Assembly (NCBI RefSeq): GCF_000217795.1
Contig: NC_015681.1
Coordinates: 1,603,244 to 1,667,243, forward strand
DNA length: 64,000 bases
Source of the DNA: Thermodesulfatator indicus DSM 15286
GTDB taxonomy: Bacteria; Desulfobacterota; Thermodesulfobacteria; Thermodesulfobacteriales; Thermodesulfatatoraceae
Reading direction: 5' to 3'
Shown here one piece after another: positions 54,058 to 62,885 of this stretch. Made by a program: the position numbers and the translations under genes. Every line of letters starts with the position of its first letter. Positions within the stretch are counted from its first letter, which is position 1. The notes under the pieces are model-generated. The model searched no databases and was not told where the DNA came from. It was given only the letters and a program-made list of their open reading frames with translations.

Positions 54058-56459
54058 TGTTGGTACCTTATAACTGGCTTAAGGAGTGGGTGAATATATC
54101 CCTTTCACCTGAGGACCTGGCTGACCGTCTCACTATGACCGGCCTTGAGGTTGAGGGTGTTTATAACGCCTACGAAGACCTTGAAGACGTAAAAGTAGTA
54201 AAGATTGTGGCAGTTAGTGCTCATCCTCAGGCGGATAAGCTTGCTGTGTGTCAGGTCTCAGACGGTGAACAGGAATATCAGGTAGTTTGTGGAGCACCAA
54301 ATGTAAAGGTAGGGCTTAAAACGGCCTTTGCCCCGCCAGGCGTCATTCTTTTTACCGGTAATAAAGTTTCGCCCGTAGAAATTAGAGGCGTGCGTTCCGA
54401 GGGTGTGCTTTGTTCGCCTTATGAACTGGGAATAAGTAGTGATCATTCTGGCATTATTGAGATTCCAGAGAAGGCTTCTCTTGGCCAGTCGGTTGTGAAG
54501 TTTTTGGGATTAAACGAGCCCATACTTGAAGTAGCCATAACGCCCAATAGAGGAGATTGCCTGTCTATTTATGGCCTTGCGCGGGAAGTAGCGGCCGTGT
54601 GCGATATCGCTCTTAAAATTCCTGAACTTCCAAAGCTTCCGCTTGGGGAAGAAATATTTTCTGAAACAAGCGTTGTTATAGAAATCCCTGAGCTTTGTTA
54701 TCGCTATGCCGGCCGTCTTATCAAAAATGTTACGGTTAAAGACAGCCCCTTTGAAATTCAGAAAAAGCTCTGGCTATGTGGTCTAAGGCCTATCAATAAT
54801 GTGGTTGATGTTACTAATTATGTTCTTTTAGAGCGTGGCCAGCCCCTTCACGCTTTTGATTTTGACCTGCTTGAAGGTCGAAGGATTATCGTACGCCTGG
54901 CCCGAGAGGGAGAAAAGATTCTTACCCTTGACGGAGTTGAGCGCGAGCTTGACGAAAAGACTATGGTGATAGCTGATGCGGTAAGGCCGGTGGCTATTGC
55001 GGGTATCATGGGAGGGGAAGAGACGGCGGTTACGGAAAAGACAAAAAATGTCTTTCTTGAGAGTGCCTGGTTTAATCCTTCAAGTATTAGGCTTACCAGC
55101 CAGCGTTTAAGGCTTTCTTCTGATAGCTCTTATCGCTTTGAAAGAGGCATTGATCCTGAAGGTGTTATTTTCGGGCTTGAACAGGCGGCCCGGATGATAA
55201 AAGAGCTTGCTGGGGGAGATATAATTCCTGGTCGCATAGACGAATATCCAACGCCTTATGTGCTTAGGGAAATAAAGCTTTCTCCTAAAAAACTTAGTCT
55301 TTATTTGAAAATTGACTTTGAGCCCGAAGAGATAAGCCACTTTTTAGAGAGAGTTCAGGTGAAAGTTGTAAAAGGCATAGATGAATATATTTGTACTCCA
55401 CCTTCTTTTCGTCATGACCTAGTTCTTCCTGAAGACCTTATAGAAGAAGTGGCCAGGCTTTACGGTTATGATCGTCTGCCGGTCAGCGTTCCCAAGGCGG
55501 AAATTGCCGGAAAGCCACCTACCAAGTTCGAAAAAGTATTGGGTAAGGCCAGGTCTCTTATGACGGCCCTTGGCCTTTACGAGGTCATTAACTACAGCTT
55601 TATTTCGCCAAAGCTTTTAGAGCTTTTGGGTTTTGCTCCTGAGGACCCGCGGGCTAACCCCTTAAATTTAGCCAATCCTCTTTCTGAAGAGCAGTCCGTT
55701 ATGCGGACAACTTTGATCCCGGGCCTTTTGCAAACGGCCCAGGTAAATATTTTTAGAGAGCATCCCACGGTAAAGGTTTTTGAGATCGGCCGGGTATTTT
55801 TCCCGAAAGAAGGATCTACGCTACCAGACGAAAAACATCTCCTGGCAGGGCTTTTAACCGGTGAGGCTTTATCTCTTTCCTGTTTCCGTTCCGAGCGGAA
55901 GTTTGATATTTTTGACGTGAAAGGAATTCTTGAAAGTTTTTTCAAAGAATTAGGAGTAAGGGGTATATTGTTTGAGCCAGGGGCTCAAGAGCCTCACCTT
56001 TTACCAGCCCTTAGTTTGACCGTTAAACTTGCAGGAGAAAATATTGGCTATTTAGGGGCCCTTCGTCCGAGTCTCCTTGAGAAATTAGACATCTCTCAAG
56101 AAGTTTTTGTCTTTGAGCTTGACTTTGAAAAACTTGTAGAAATTGTCTCCTTTAAGAAGAAATTTGTTCCTTTGCCTAAGTTTCCCGCTACGAGTAGGGA
56201 CCTGGCTTTGCTCTTGTCTGATGAGGTTCAAGCTTCTGAGATACTTACCTTTGTGGGTGATATGGAGCTTCCTTATCTTGAAAAGGTCTTCGTCATAGAT
56301 GTTTACAAAGGCAAAGGTATTCCTGAGGGCAAAAAGAGTCTTACTCTTAGGTTTATTTATCGCGCTCCTGAGCGTACCCTTACCGACGAAGAAGTAAACG
56401 AAATTCAGGAGAAAATAACTCAGGAAATTTTAAAGAAATTTGAAGCGAGTTTGAGATGA
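54057..56459 (+). CDS. pheT: Phenylalanyl-tRNA synthetase beta subunit
   Basis: The 800-residue subunit shows [20 protein letters not shown], a tRNA-binding OB domain (KVVKIVAVSAHPQADKLAVCQV and VVCGAPNVKVGLKTAFAPPG), the B3/B4 editing region, and the B5 domain. The FDX-ACB domain is at the end (RDLALLLSDEVQASEI). Normal size and order. Together with PheS it makes the alpha2beta2 enzyme. Its TGA overlaps the start of the HU/IHF gene by four bases. Confidence 0.97.
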   Translation: MLVPYNWLKEWVNISLSPEDLADRLTMTGLEVEGVYNAYEDLEDVKVVKIVAVSAHPQADKLAVCQVSDGEQEYQVVCGAPNVKVGLKTAFAPPGVILFTGNKVSPVEIRGVRSEGVLCSPYELGISSDHSGIIEIPEKASLGQSVVKFLGLNEPILEVAITPNRGDCLSIYGLAREVAAVCDIALKIPELPKLPLGEEIFSETSVVIEIPELCYRYAGRLIKNVTVKDSPFEIQKKLWLCGLRPINNVVDVTNYVLLERGQPLHAFDFDLLEGRRIIVRLAREGEKILTLDGVERELDEKTMVIADAVRPVAIAGIMGGEETAVTEKTKNVFLESAWFNPSSIRLTSQRLRLSSDSSYRFERGIDPEGVIFGLEQAARMIKELAGGDIIPGRIDEYPTPYVLREIKLSPKKLSLYLKIDFEPEEISHFLERVQVKVVKGIDEYICTPPSFRHDLVLPEDLIEEVARLYGYDRLPVSVPKAEIAGKPPTKFEKVLGKARSLMTALGLYEVINYSFISPKLLELLGFAPEDPRANPLNLANPLSEEQSVMRTTLIPGLLQTAQVNIFREHPTVKVFEIGRVFFPKEGSTLPDEKHLLAGLLTGEALSLSCFRSERKFDIFDVKGILESFFKELGVRGILFEPGAQEPHLLPALSLTVKLAGENIGYLGALRPSLLEKLDISQEVFVFELDFEKLVEIVSFKKKFVPLPKFPATSRDLALLLSDEVQASEILTFVGDMELPYLEKVFVIDVYKGKGIPEGKKSLTLRFIYRAPERTLTDEEVNEIQEKITQEILKKFEASLR

Positions 56460-56740
56460 CCGTTACCAAGAAAGATTTGGCTTTATATCTTCACGAAAAC
56501 TTGGGGTTTTCCGTACGCAGTATGAAGCAGGTGGTGGACAATATCTTTGAACAGATGAAACTGGCTCTTGAACGTGGAGAAAAAGTAAAAATTGTAAGAT
56601 TTGGTTTTTTTACACCGTATAGACGGCCTACTCGCAAAGGGGTGAATCCTAAAGATGGATCACCTATAATTATTGAGGGTAAAAAGACCGTGATTTTTCA
56701 TCCCAGTAATACCCTCAAAAATTTTATAAATGAAGAATGA
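56456..56740 (+). CDS. Integration host factor-like DNA-binding protein (HU/IHF family)
   Basis: The 94-residue protein starts MTVTKKDLALYLHENLGFS, contains VKIVRFGFFTPYRRPTRKG, then NPKDGSPIIIEGKKTVIFHPS, the HU/IHF beta-arm pattern. Placement after pheT is the usual position of ihfA. The usual Pro-Arg tip is present in an altered form. Start is coupled to pheT (ATGA). Confidence 0.9.
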   Translation: MTVTKKDLALYLHENLGFSVRSMKQVVDNIFEQMKLALERGEKVKIVRFGFFTPYRRPTRKGVNPKDGSPIIIEGKKTVIFHPSNTLKNFINEE

Positions 56741-57068
56741 AAAAACTAACAAAAGTAAACGTTATTATACTATTGGTGAGGTAGCTAAGCTATTAGAACT
56801 TGAACCACATGTCTTACGCTTCTGGGAAAAAGAATTCAAACGCTACATTAAGCCCCTACGTTTATCCGGCCGTCGTCTTTATCCTTCTGAGCAGATAGAA
56901 GTCTTCAAAAAAATTAAAACTTTGCTTTACGAAGAAGGCTATACAATCGCCGGGGCTAAAAAGAAACTTTCTACATTTCAGCAAGAATCTTCTTATGATT
57001 TTAAAAAGATATTGATTGAAATAAGAGATGATTTATTGAAATTATATCGAATTTTAAATAAAAATTGA
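56730..57068 (+). CDS. MerR-family transcriptional regulator
   Basis: The 112-residue protein has a MerR winged helix-turn-helix: YYTIGEVAKLLELEPHVLRFWEKEFK, then RLSGRRLYPSEQIEVFKKIKTLLYEEGYTIAGAKK. A short helical dimerisation tail follows; no effector domain. A MerR gene after ihfA is the common arrangement in many Gram-negative bacteria. Target unknown. It starts within the end of the preceding gene. Confidence 0.92.
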   Translation: MKNEKTNKSKRYYTIGEVAKLLELEPHVLRFWEKEFKRYIKPLRLSGRRLYPSEQIEVFKKIKTLLYEEGYTIAGAKKKLSTFQQESSYDFKKILIEIRDDLLKLYRILNKN

Positions 57069-57077
57069 TTTTTATTT

Positions 57078-57878
57078 ATGATTTCTCAATCTTTAGTAAA
57101 TTTTCGTCTCAAATATCCTTTGAAAAGACTGTCTATAAACCAAACGAAATGGGAATATCTAGTCTTAGGAAATGGAAGAGAGACTGTTCTTTTCTTACAC
57201 GGGATGATGGGAGCCTATGATGTTTGGTGGCAACAAATAACTGCTTTGCTTGATCAATATAAAATTATAAGCCTTACTTATCCTACTGTAGATACCCTTG
57301 AAGGACTTAGCCAAGGAATTTTGGCAATACTTCAGTCAGAAAAAGTTAGTCGAGTTAAAATAGTTGGTACTTCTATGGGAGGCTATTTAGCTCAGTATTT
57401 AATGCTTAAATATCCAGAAATAATTTCTTGTGTTGTTCTCGGAAATACTTTTCCTCCTAATGACTTGCTTCGTAGAAAAATTTTAATTTTATTAAAAGTG
57501 CTTCCTTTTTTACCTCAAAGCTTGATTATAAAACTTTTGAAAAGAAATATTGTTAAAAAAATTTACCCGGCTTCTCAATATTGTGATGTTACTTTAAACT
57601 ACTTATTAGAGTTCTTATTAAAAAGAATTAATAAAAAACAAATTATTTCAAGAGTTAAAGTTATTATGGAAAATTTTGAACTATCTGATATCAAAACATT
57701 AAAAATTCCTATTCAGATTATAGAATCTGATAATGATCCTTTAGTTGAGGAAATTTTGAGGGAGAGACTTAAAAGTATATATTCTTCAGCCCAAATATAT
57801 ACTTTTTCATCAGCTGGACATTTTCCTTATATTAATAGAGCAGAACACTATACAAATTTGCTTAAAAAATTTTTTTAG
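57078..57878 (+). CDS. Alpha/beta-fold hydrolase
   Basis: The 266-residue protein has FLHGMMGAYDVWWQQ (oxyanion region), the nucleophile elbow GTSMGGYLAQYLMLKYP with Ser, the acid in IESDNDPLVEE and the His in SSAGHFPYINRAEH. The substrate cannot be told. It is distinctly AT-rich, starting the AT-rich patch, and has no strong ribosome site. The next genes face it on the minus strand. Confidence 0.82.
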   Translation: MISQSLVNFRLKYPLKRLSINQTKWEYLVLGNGRETVLFLHGMMGAYDVWWQQITALLDQYKIISLTYPTVDTLEGLSQGILAILQSEKVSRVKIVGTSMGGYLAQYLMLKYPEIISCVVLGNTFPPNDLLRRKILILLKVLPFLPQSLIIKLLKRNIVKKIYPASQYCDVTLNYLLEFLLKRINKKQIISRVKVIMENFELSDIKTLKIPIQIIESDNDPLVEEILRERLKSIYSSAQIYTFSSAGHFPYINRAEHYTNLLKKFF

Positions 57879-57899
57879 TTAAAAACCAAAAAAACTTGT

Positions 57900-59039
57900 T
57901 TATATAATTTTTATAGTCTGGCCAGAACTTTTTGATATTAATAATTCGTCGTACAAATCTATTAATTTATTAAAAGTTTTTTCCCATGAAAAAAGTTCTT
58001 TTGTTTTTTGATGTAATTCAATGCTTAATTCTTTCGAAATACAATTGCTAGCCTTGATTATTGCTTCAGCGAGAGCTGTGCTGCTTATTTCTTTAACTAG
58101 AAAATCCTTTTTAAATTGTGTTTGTAGTCCCAAGTCAAATGCAACTAGTGGTAGTCCGCAACTTTGGGCTTCTAAAAATGTTAAAGCAAATGTTTCGTAG
58201 TGAGATGCACTTACAAAAATATCAGCATTATTATATATTTGTGCTAGGAGGATTTCATCTTCTATATGTCCAATATATGTTAAATTCTTTGTCTTATTAG
58301 CTTTTATTTTGAGCCAAGAGCTTAATGGCCCTGATCCTACTATTATCAAATGGAACTTTTCTTCATCCAGATTTTTTAGTGTCTTTATAAGTAGTTTTAT
58401 ATTTTTATCAATAGCAATTCTTCCAACATATAATAATTTAATTTTGTTATTATTTATCCCAAATTTTTCCCAGAAATTTGTTGTTTTTTTCATGGGTTTA
58501 AAAATATTGGTGTCAATACCTAATTCAATAGTTTTAACATTTTGAATCCCCATATCTTCAAGGATTTTTCTATATTTTTGTGAAGGCGTGATGATAATAT
58601 CACTTTTTTTAAGAACATTTTCTATTATATATCCCAAAAATAGCTCTTTTAGGTGTTTAGGAGCTGGAAATAGATTTGTATCATTTATTAAGTCTGAATG
58701 ATAAAATATTGAGCAAATTTGATTTTTATTTTGAATTAAAGGAATAAGTGTGTAGCATCCTCCAAATTCAATTATATCTGGATTTTCATTTTCAATAATC
58801 TTGTTTACTGTTTTTATACTTTTAAAAAATCTATATCCTCCTGTTCCAGGTATTGGTATAGAATTTATTTCATAAATAGTTGATTTGCTTTTTATATATT
58901 TTTTGTTTCCTTTTCCAGGAATAATAACTATATGTTTTATATCTCTATATTTTTCTAAAATTTCTACCTTTTTATCTATATATTTCTTTATACCTCCACT
59001 TTTTTTGTGATAGTATATGGTGATATCTAATATTTTCAT
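57900..59039 (-). CDS. Glycosyltransferase family 4
   Basis: The 379-residue protein is a GT-B fold GT4: SGGIKKYIDKKVEIL at the N-terminus, then a nucleotide-sugar half with KLLYVGRIAIDKNIKLLIKTLK, LIIVGSGPL, YIGHIEDEILLAQIYNNADIFVSAS and HYETFALTFLEAQSCGLPLV (E-x7-E motif). It likely makes a surface polysaccharide or glycolipid. GGGAG precedes the ATG. It overlaps the end of the PHP-GT gene by 68 bases. AT-rich. Confidence 0.88.
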   Translation of the reverse strand: MKILDITIYYHKKSGGIKKYIDKKVEILEKYRDIKHIVIIPGKGNKKYIKSKSTIYEINSIPIPGTGGYRFFKSIKTVNKIIENENPDIIEFGGCYTLIPLIQNKNQICSIFYHSDLINDTNLFPAPKHLKELFLGYIIENVLKKSDIIITPSQKYRKILEDMGIQNVKTIELGIDTNIFKPMKKTTNFWEKFGINNNKIKLLYVGRIAIDKNIKLLIKTLKNLDEEKFHLIIVGSGPLSSWLKIKANKTKNLTYIGHIEDEILLAQIYNNADIFVSASHYETFALTFLEAQSCGLPLVAFDLGLQTQFKKDFLVKEISSTALAEAIIKASNCISKELSIELHQKTKELFSWEKTFNKLIDLYDELLISKSSGQTIKII

Positions 59040-61272
59040 TCTTTTTCTCCCTATTAAAGAATATTTCGTTTATATAATGTAAATATGTTTCTTCCAGGTT
59101 TAAATTTTGAGCAGTATAATAAGCCTTTTTTGATAGATTGTCTTTTATTTTATCGTTAGTTAGTAGTAAAGCTATATATTTAAGATAGTCATCTTCTTTT
59201 TGTGCAATGAATCCATTTTCCCCGTGTCTAATATGTTCATGGGCCGCTCCTTTGTTGCTAACAATGACTGGAAGTCCACTAGCCATAGCTTCTAAAACTA
59301 CTAGTCCATATGTTTCTGTTTCTGAGGGGAATAGAAATATATCTGAATTACTATAAGCTTTAGCTAGTTTTTCGCCTTTTAAATATCCGGTAATAAATAC
59401 ATTCTTTGGTTTAATTTTTTCTATATGATTTTTATATGGACCATCTCCTACTATAATAAATATTTGATCCGGTAGTGATTTGGCTATTTTTATAAATGTA
59501 TCTAGATTTTTTTCTTTGGATATTCGTCCAACATAAAGTATTTTTGTTTTGTTCTCTATTTCTATGTTTAGTTCTTTTTTCCAAAAATCTTTTTCTTTTT
59601 TATTTGGATTAAATAGATTAGTATCAACTCCTCTAATAAATGTTCTGACTTTGTGGCTTTCTACTCCATGAAATATTAATTTTTCAGCGTATACTTTTGA
59701 TGGAACTAAAATTTTGTCGCATTGGTTACAAAACCATGATAATAATTGCCAGCTTAATTCATAGTTTTTGGGATTTTCTGTGTATTTTAGTATGTATTGT
59801 GGAACGTCAGTATGAAATGTGAAGCTTATTGGTAACTTGAATATTTTCCCTGCTAAGAAAAATAATATCCCCAGAGGTGCTGGAGTTGCTATATGAATGT
59901 GAGAATATTCTCTCTCTTTTATTAAGTCAAAAATGTCTATTATTGAGGGAATTCTTAAGCGAAATTCGTTATAAAATGGAGTAGGCAAATCTATATAGGT
60001 ATTTAAATTAATGCATTCTTCATCATTTAATGAACTGTGGCTCATTGTAATAATATCTATTGGTAAATTGTGTTTTATTTTTAAGTTTTTTATTATTTGT
60101 GCTGTTCTAGATACTCCATTTATTTCGTAATATGTATCTGTTATATATGCAAGTCTATTGTGTTCTTTTATATCTATCTTTAATTTTTTGGCAATATTTT
60201 TTGTGTGGTTTTCTTCTTCTTTTTGTAGATATAATATTATTATTGGTAATAGCTGAGATAGTGTCGCTAATAAAAGCTCTCCTAAGTTTTGACAATTAAA
60301 CTCTTTTTTTGTTTTTTCAAAAGTCCAAAATGGAGCTCTTTTAAGGATTTCTTTTAGTAGTAATTCTCTATTGCCGTTAATATTTGTAAAATTTTTTATT
60401 AAATAATCTACAAAATTATTTTCTTTAAATAAAAAGATATGATCTCCGACTTCTTTTATTTCTTTTGGTACTTTGTTCTTTTCTTCAAAATATTTGTAGG
60501 TTATTCTTAAAACGGTATTTATTAATCTTTCTTCGCCTAGTTTTTCTGTTTTGGCCATTGTTTCACCTTTATTGATTGCTTCCAAAAAATCTTCTATTGT
60601 CTTAGCTTTTGCTTCGGTCCAGGTTCTACCTGCATCCATTCCTCCATGATCATCTGATCCTCCAGTAAAAGTAATTTCTGCTCTCGTTCTTCTAGAGCGA
60701 ATATTATATTTTTCTTCTAATCTTCTAATTTTTTCAAAACCTTGATATTTTGCTATTATCGATTTTTCAATAGTTTGTGTTTTTTGACTTCGAGTTCCAT
60801 TGATTATTTCCCAATTATCAAATAGTAAGATAAACTTTTCTACTATAGAAATACTTAATGGTTTTCGGTTTACCGGATATAGTGGATGTGCTAAGGTATG
60901 AGCAATATTTTTTTCTTTTATGTAATCTATAAAATCATATACATTTTCTCTTAATTCGTTTAGTATTTTGTGCTCATTTTCATCAATTCCATAACATAGT
61001 ACATGTATGTCGTATTTTTCTTCTGGAAATTTAACTGTGTACTCGCAGCCAATAAATACTTCTGGTTTGTCTGCAATTTCTAATACACCATTAATAGTGT
61101 TATGATCAGTGATAGTAATAAATGTCATTCCTCTTTCTTTTAATCTTTTGTATAATTCTTTAGGTTCTGTATAGCTTTCTGGACAGTTAAATATACTTGA
61201 TAACCATCCAGCGGGACTGTTAGATGCTTTTGAGTGTACATGTAGATCAGCTTTCGCCATAAAGTTCTTCAT
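58972..61272 (-). CDS. PHP domain fused to GT4 glycosyltransferase
   Basis: The 766-residue protein combines a PHP-type domain (about residues 5-235), a helical linker (about 235-385), and a GT4 glycosyltransferase (about 390-745). The PHP domain has ADLHVHSKASNSPAGWL, FITITDHNTINGV, HTLAHPLYPV and GGSDDHGGMDAGRTW for metals. The GT4 has VSRTAQIIKNLKIKHN, FTFHTDVPQYILKY, ILYVGRISKEKNLDTFI, IVGDGPYKNHIEK and ETYGLVVLEAMASGLPVIVSN. Both catalytic centres look intact. ATG 61272 has AGGAGG 11 bases upstream; ATG 61260 is possible. Confidence 0.88.
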   Translation of the reverse strand: MKNFMAKADLHVHSKASNSPAGWLSSIFNCPESYTEPKELYKRLKERGMTFITITDHNTINGVLEIADKPEVFIGCEYTVKFPEEKYDIHVLCYGIDENEHKILNELRENVYDFIDYIKEKNIAHTLAHPLYPVNRKPLSISIVEKFILLFDNWEIINGTRSQKTQTIEKSIIAKYQGFEKIRRLEEKYNIRSRRTRAEITFTGGSDDHGGMDAGRTWTEAKAKTIEDFLEAINKGETMAKTEKLGEERLINTVLRITYKYFEEKNKVPKEIKEVGDHIFLFKENNFVDYLIKNFTNINGNRELLLKEILKRAPFWTFEKTKKEFNCQNLGELLLATLSQLLPIIILYLQKEEENHTKNIAKKLKIDIKEHNRLAYITDTYYEINGVSRTAQIIKNLKIKHNLPIDIITMSHSSLNDEECINLNTYIDLPTPFYNEFRLRIPSIIDIFDLIKEREYSHIHIATPAPLGILFFLAGKIFKLPISFTFHTDVPQYILKYTENPKNYELSWQLLSWFCNQCDKILVPSKVYAEKLIFHGVESHKVRTFIRGVDTNLFNPNKKEKDFWKKELNIEIENKTKILYVGRISKEKNLDTFIKIAKSLPDQIFIIVGDGPYKNHIEKIKPKNVFITGYLKGEKLAKAYSNSDIFLFPSETETYGLVVLEAMASGLPVIVSNKGAAHEHIRHGENGFIAQKEDDYLKYIALLLTNDKIKDNLSKKAYYTAQNLNLEETYLHYINEIFFNREKKNENIRYHHILSQKKWRYKEIYR

Positions 61273-61939
61273 AATTAAGAGTCCTCCTGTTTTTAGCTTT
61301 TTTTATTAGTTTTTTCCATAGTTTAACTTTTTCGTTATCATGAAAATCTCTCATATGAATCGCAAATCTTATAGTTGGGAACTTAGAAAATAGTTGAAAT
61401 AATATTTCTGATGACCATTTACTAATTTCGGATAATAGATAGCGGTTACTAAATGTAATTGTTGGAGTAAAAATTTTTTTCTTTGAAAAAAAATTAATTT
61501 TTTCTCTATAGCTTATACCTTTGAAATCGTGTTTTATTAGGGCACTTTCTAAGAACTTGTTTGATATCCATGCTGGTGGTACAAAATATGAGGTTTTTAA
61601 TTCTAATTTTTTAAATATTTTCTTCCCTTCTATTATTCGCTTAAATGTTTCTTTTTTGTTTAGTTTGTTGAATTCTCCTTCTCCATTTGTTGCCCAAAAA
61701 TATTTTAGTGAATTTTCTCCTGTATGTTCGTATCCATGTAAAATTATTTCTTGTTTACATGCTTTAATAAGATTTGTGAATTTTACGTGTTGTTCTATGT
61801 TGTATTTGTTTTTATAGTTTGGAATTAATAGAATACAATATTTATTTATTTCCTCTTCAAATATTAATTTTAAAGCTTCAAAAAATTCATTTTTATAAAA
61901 AGGGCTAACATCATGTAATTCTATTATTATTTTTTTCAT
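61247..61939 (-). CDS. Polysaccharide deacetylase-like protein (DUF2334)
   Basis: The 230-residue protein has the start IIIELHDVSPFYKNEFFE (Asp-containing motif 1), EIILHGYEHTG (metal His pair in the HGYEH motif), SYFVPPAWISN and FAIHMRDFHD (late His). This is the DUF2334 carbohydrate esterase type. It overlaps the start of the PHP-GT gene by 26 bases. Substrate probably the polysaccharide made by these genes. AT-rich. Confidence 0.82.
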   Translation of the reverse strand: MKKIIIELHDVSPFYKNEFFEALKLIFEEEINKYCILLIPNYKNKYNIEQHVKFTNLIKACKQEIILHGYEHTGENSLKYFWATNGEGEFNKLNKKETFKRIIEGKKIFKKLELKTSYFVPPAWISNKFLESALIKHDFKGISYREKINFFSKKKIFTPTITFSNRYLLSEISKWSSEILFQLFSKFPTIRFAIHMRDFHDNEKVKLWKKLIKKAKNRRTLNYEELYGES

Positions 61940-62144
61940 TTTTTATTAATATGCTTCTATTCTTTCTTTTGTCACTGTATAAGTGTGCAAATTTTGCTAA
62001 CATCTAATTACAATTTTATGTCAAATGTTTTACTGTTTTTTAAACTAAAATTTACATTTATGAATTTGTGATATAGGAAAGTAATGGTCGATCCCTCTTG
62101 AGATTTCTTTTTTATTTCTTATTTTCAACTTTAAGGAGGTGCTT

Positions 62145-62426
62145 ATGGGGATTGAGCCTGAAGACATTATAAAAAAAGAAGTAGTTACTGGTTTATCAGT
62201 AGGTTTAGGACTAGCTTATGTATTACCCAAATTACTACCTGTTTTTGGTCAAGCTGCCAAACCTATTATTAAAGGTATGATGAAAGGTTCTATTATTGCC
62301 TATGAAAAAGGTAGAGAAACTTTGGCAGAACTGACTGAGACTTTAGAAGACTTATGGGCAGAAACAAAAGCTGAGCTAGAAGAAGAAATTGCGTCTCAAA
62401 GCGGAGGAAAAAAGGATGCCGAGTAA
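62145..62426 (+). CDS. DUF5132 family small protein
   Basis: The 93-residue protein starts MGIEPEDIIKKEVVTG at ATG 62145, right after AAGGAGG. A Gly/Ala-rich hydrophobic segment (LSVGLGLAYVLPKLLPVFG) could insert in a membrane; KPIIKGMMKGSIIAYEKGRE and an acidic helix follow. This is the DUF5132 pattern. The family occurs near HMA_2 proteins and metal-ATPase genes. Function unknown. It overlaps the HMA_2 gene by 11 bases. Confidence 0.7.
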   Translation: MGIEPEDIIKKEVVTGLSVGLGLAYVLPKLLPVFGQAAKPIIKGMMKGSIIAYEKGRETLAELTETLEDLWAETKAELEEEIASQSGGKKDAE

Positions 62427-62871
62427 GCCTGAGGCCTTTGTTGTTCATAGTCTTAAAGGACGGGTCAGGCTTAAAGCCCCAGCTCTTAAAAATCGCCCAA
62501 AAGAATTAGATCATATTATTTCAACCATTGATAGTCTTGAAAACGTTAAAAAGGTATCAGGTAATCCCCAAACCGGAAGTATCCTTTTGGAATACGAAGG
62601 AAGCCCTCAAGTTTTTTGGAATAAACTTCGTGAGCTCGATGTTTTGGACATAAAAAAGGCCGAAGAAGTGGCGGTGAAGTCACAGTTACAAACCGTCTTC
62701 AAGAAAGCAGACGAAGCTATAAAAGAAAGTTCCCATTATCGTTTAGATTTAGGAACATCAGTTGGACTTGCTTGTGTAGCGGTAGGCCTTTATCAGCTTT
62801 TAAGGGGGAGAACGAATCTTCCCTCTTGGTATACGGCTTTTTGGTACTCCCTTCATTTTTTTAAAAAATAA
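62416..62871 (+). CDS. HMA_2-domain protein with C-terminal membrane segment
   Basis: The 151-residue protein begins with an HMA_2-like domain: VVHSLKGRVRLKAPALKNR, VKKVSGNPQTGSILLEYEG. A charged helix and a hydrophobic helix (LDLGTSVGLACVAVGLYQLL) follow. The CxxC of copper-binding HMA domains is absent, so metal binding by Cys is not expected. The GRVRLKAP motif recurs as GRVRFRAP in the ATPase at the right edge. ATG 62416 chosen for the aaaagg ribosome site and coupling to the DUF5132 gene. Confidence 0.75.
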   Translation: MPSKPEAFVVHSLKGRVRLKAPALKNRPKELDHIISTIDSLENVKKVSGNPQTGSILLEYEGSPQVFWNKLRELDVLDIKKAEEVAVKSQLQTVFKKADEAIKESSHYRLDLGTSVGLACVAVGLYQLLRGRTNLPSWYTAFWYSLHFFKK

Positions 62872-62885
62872 TAAGGAGGTAAGTT

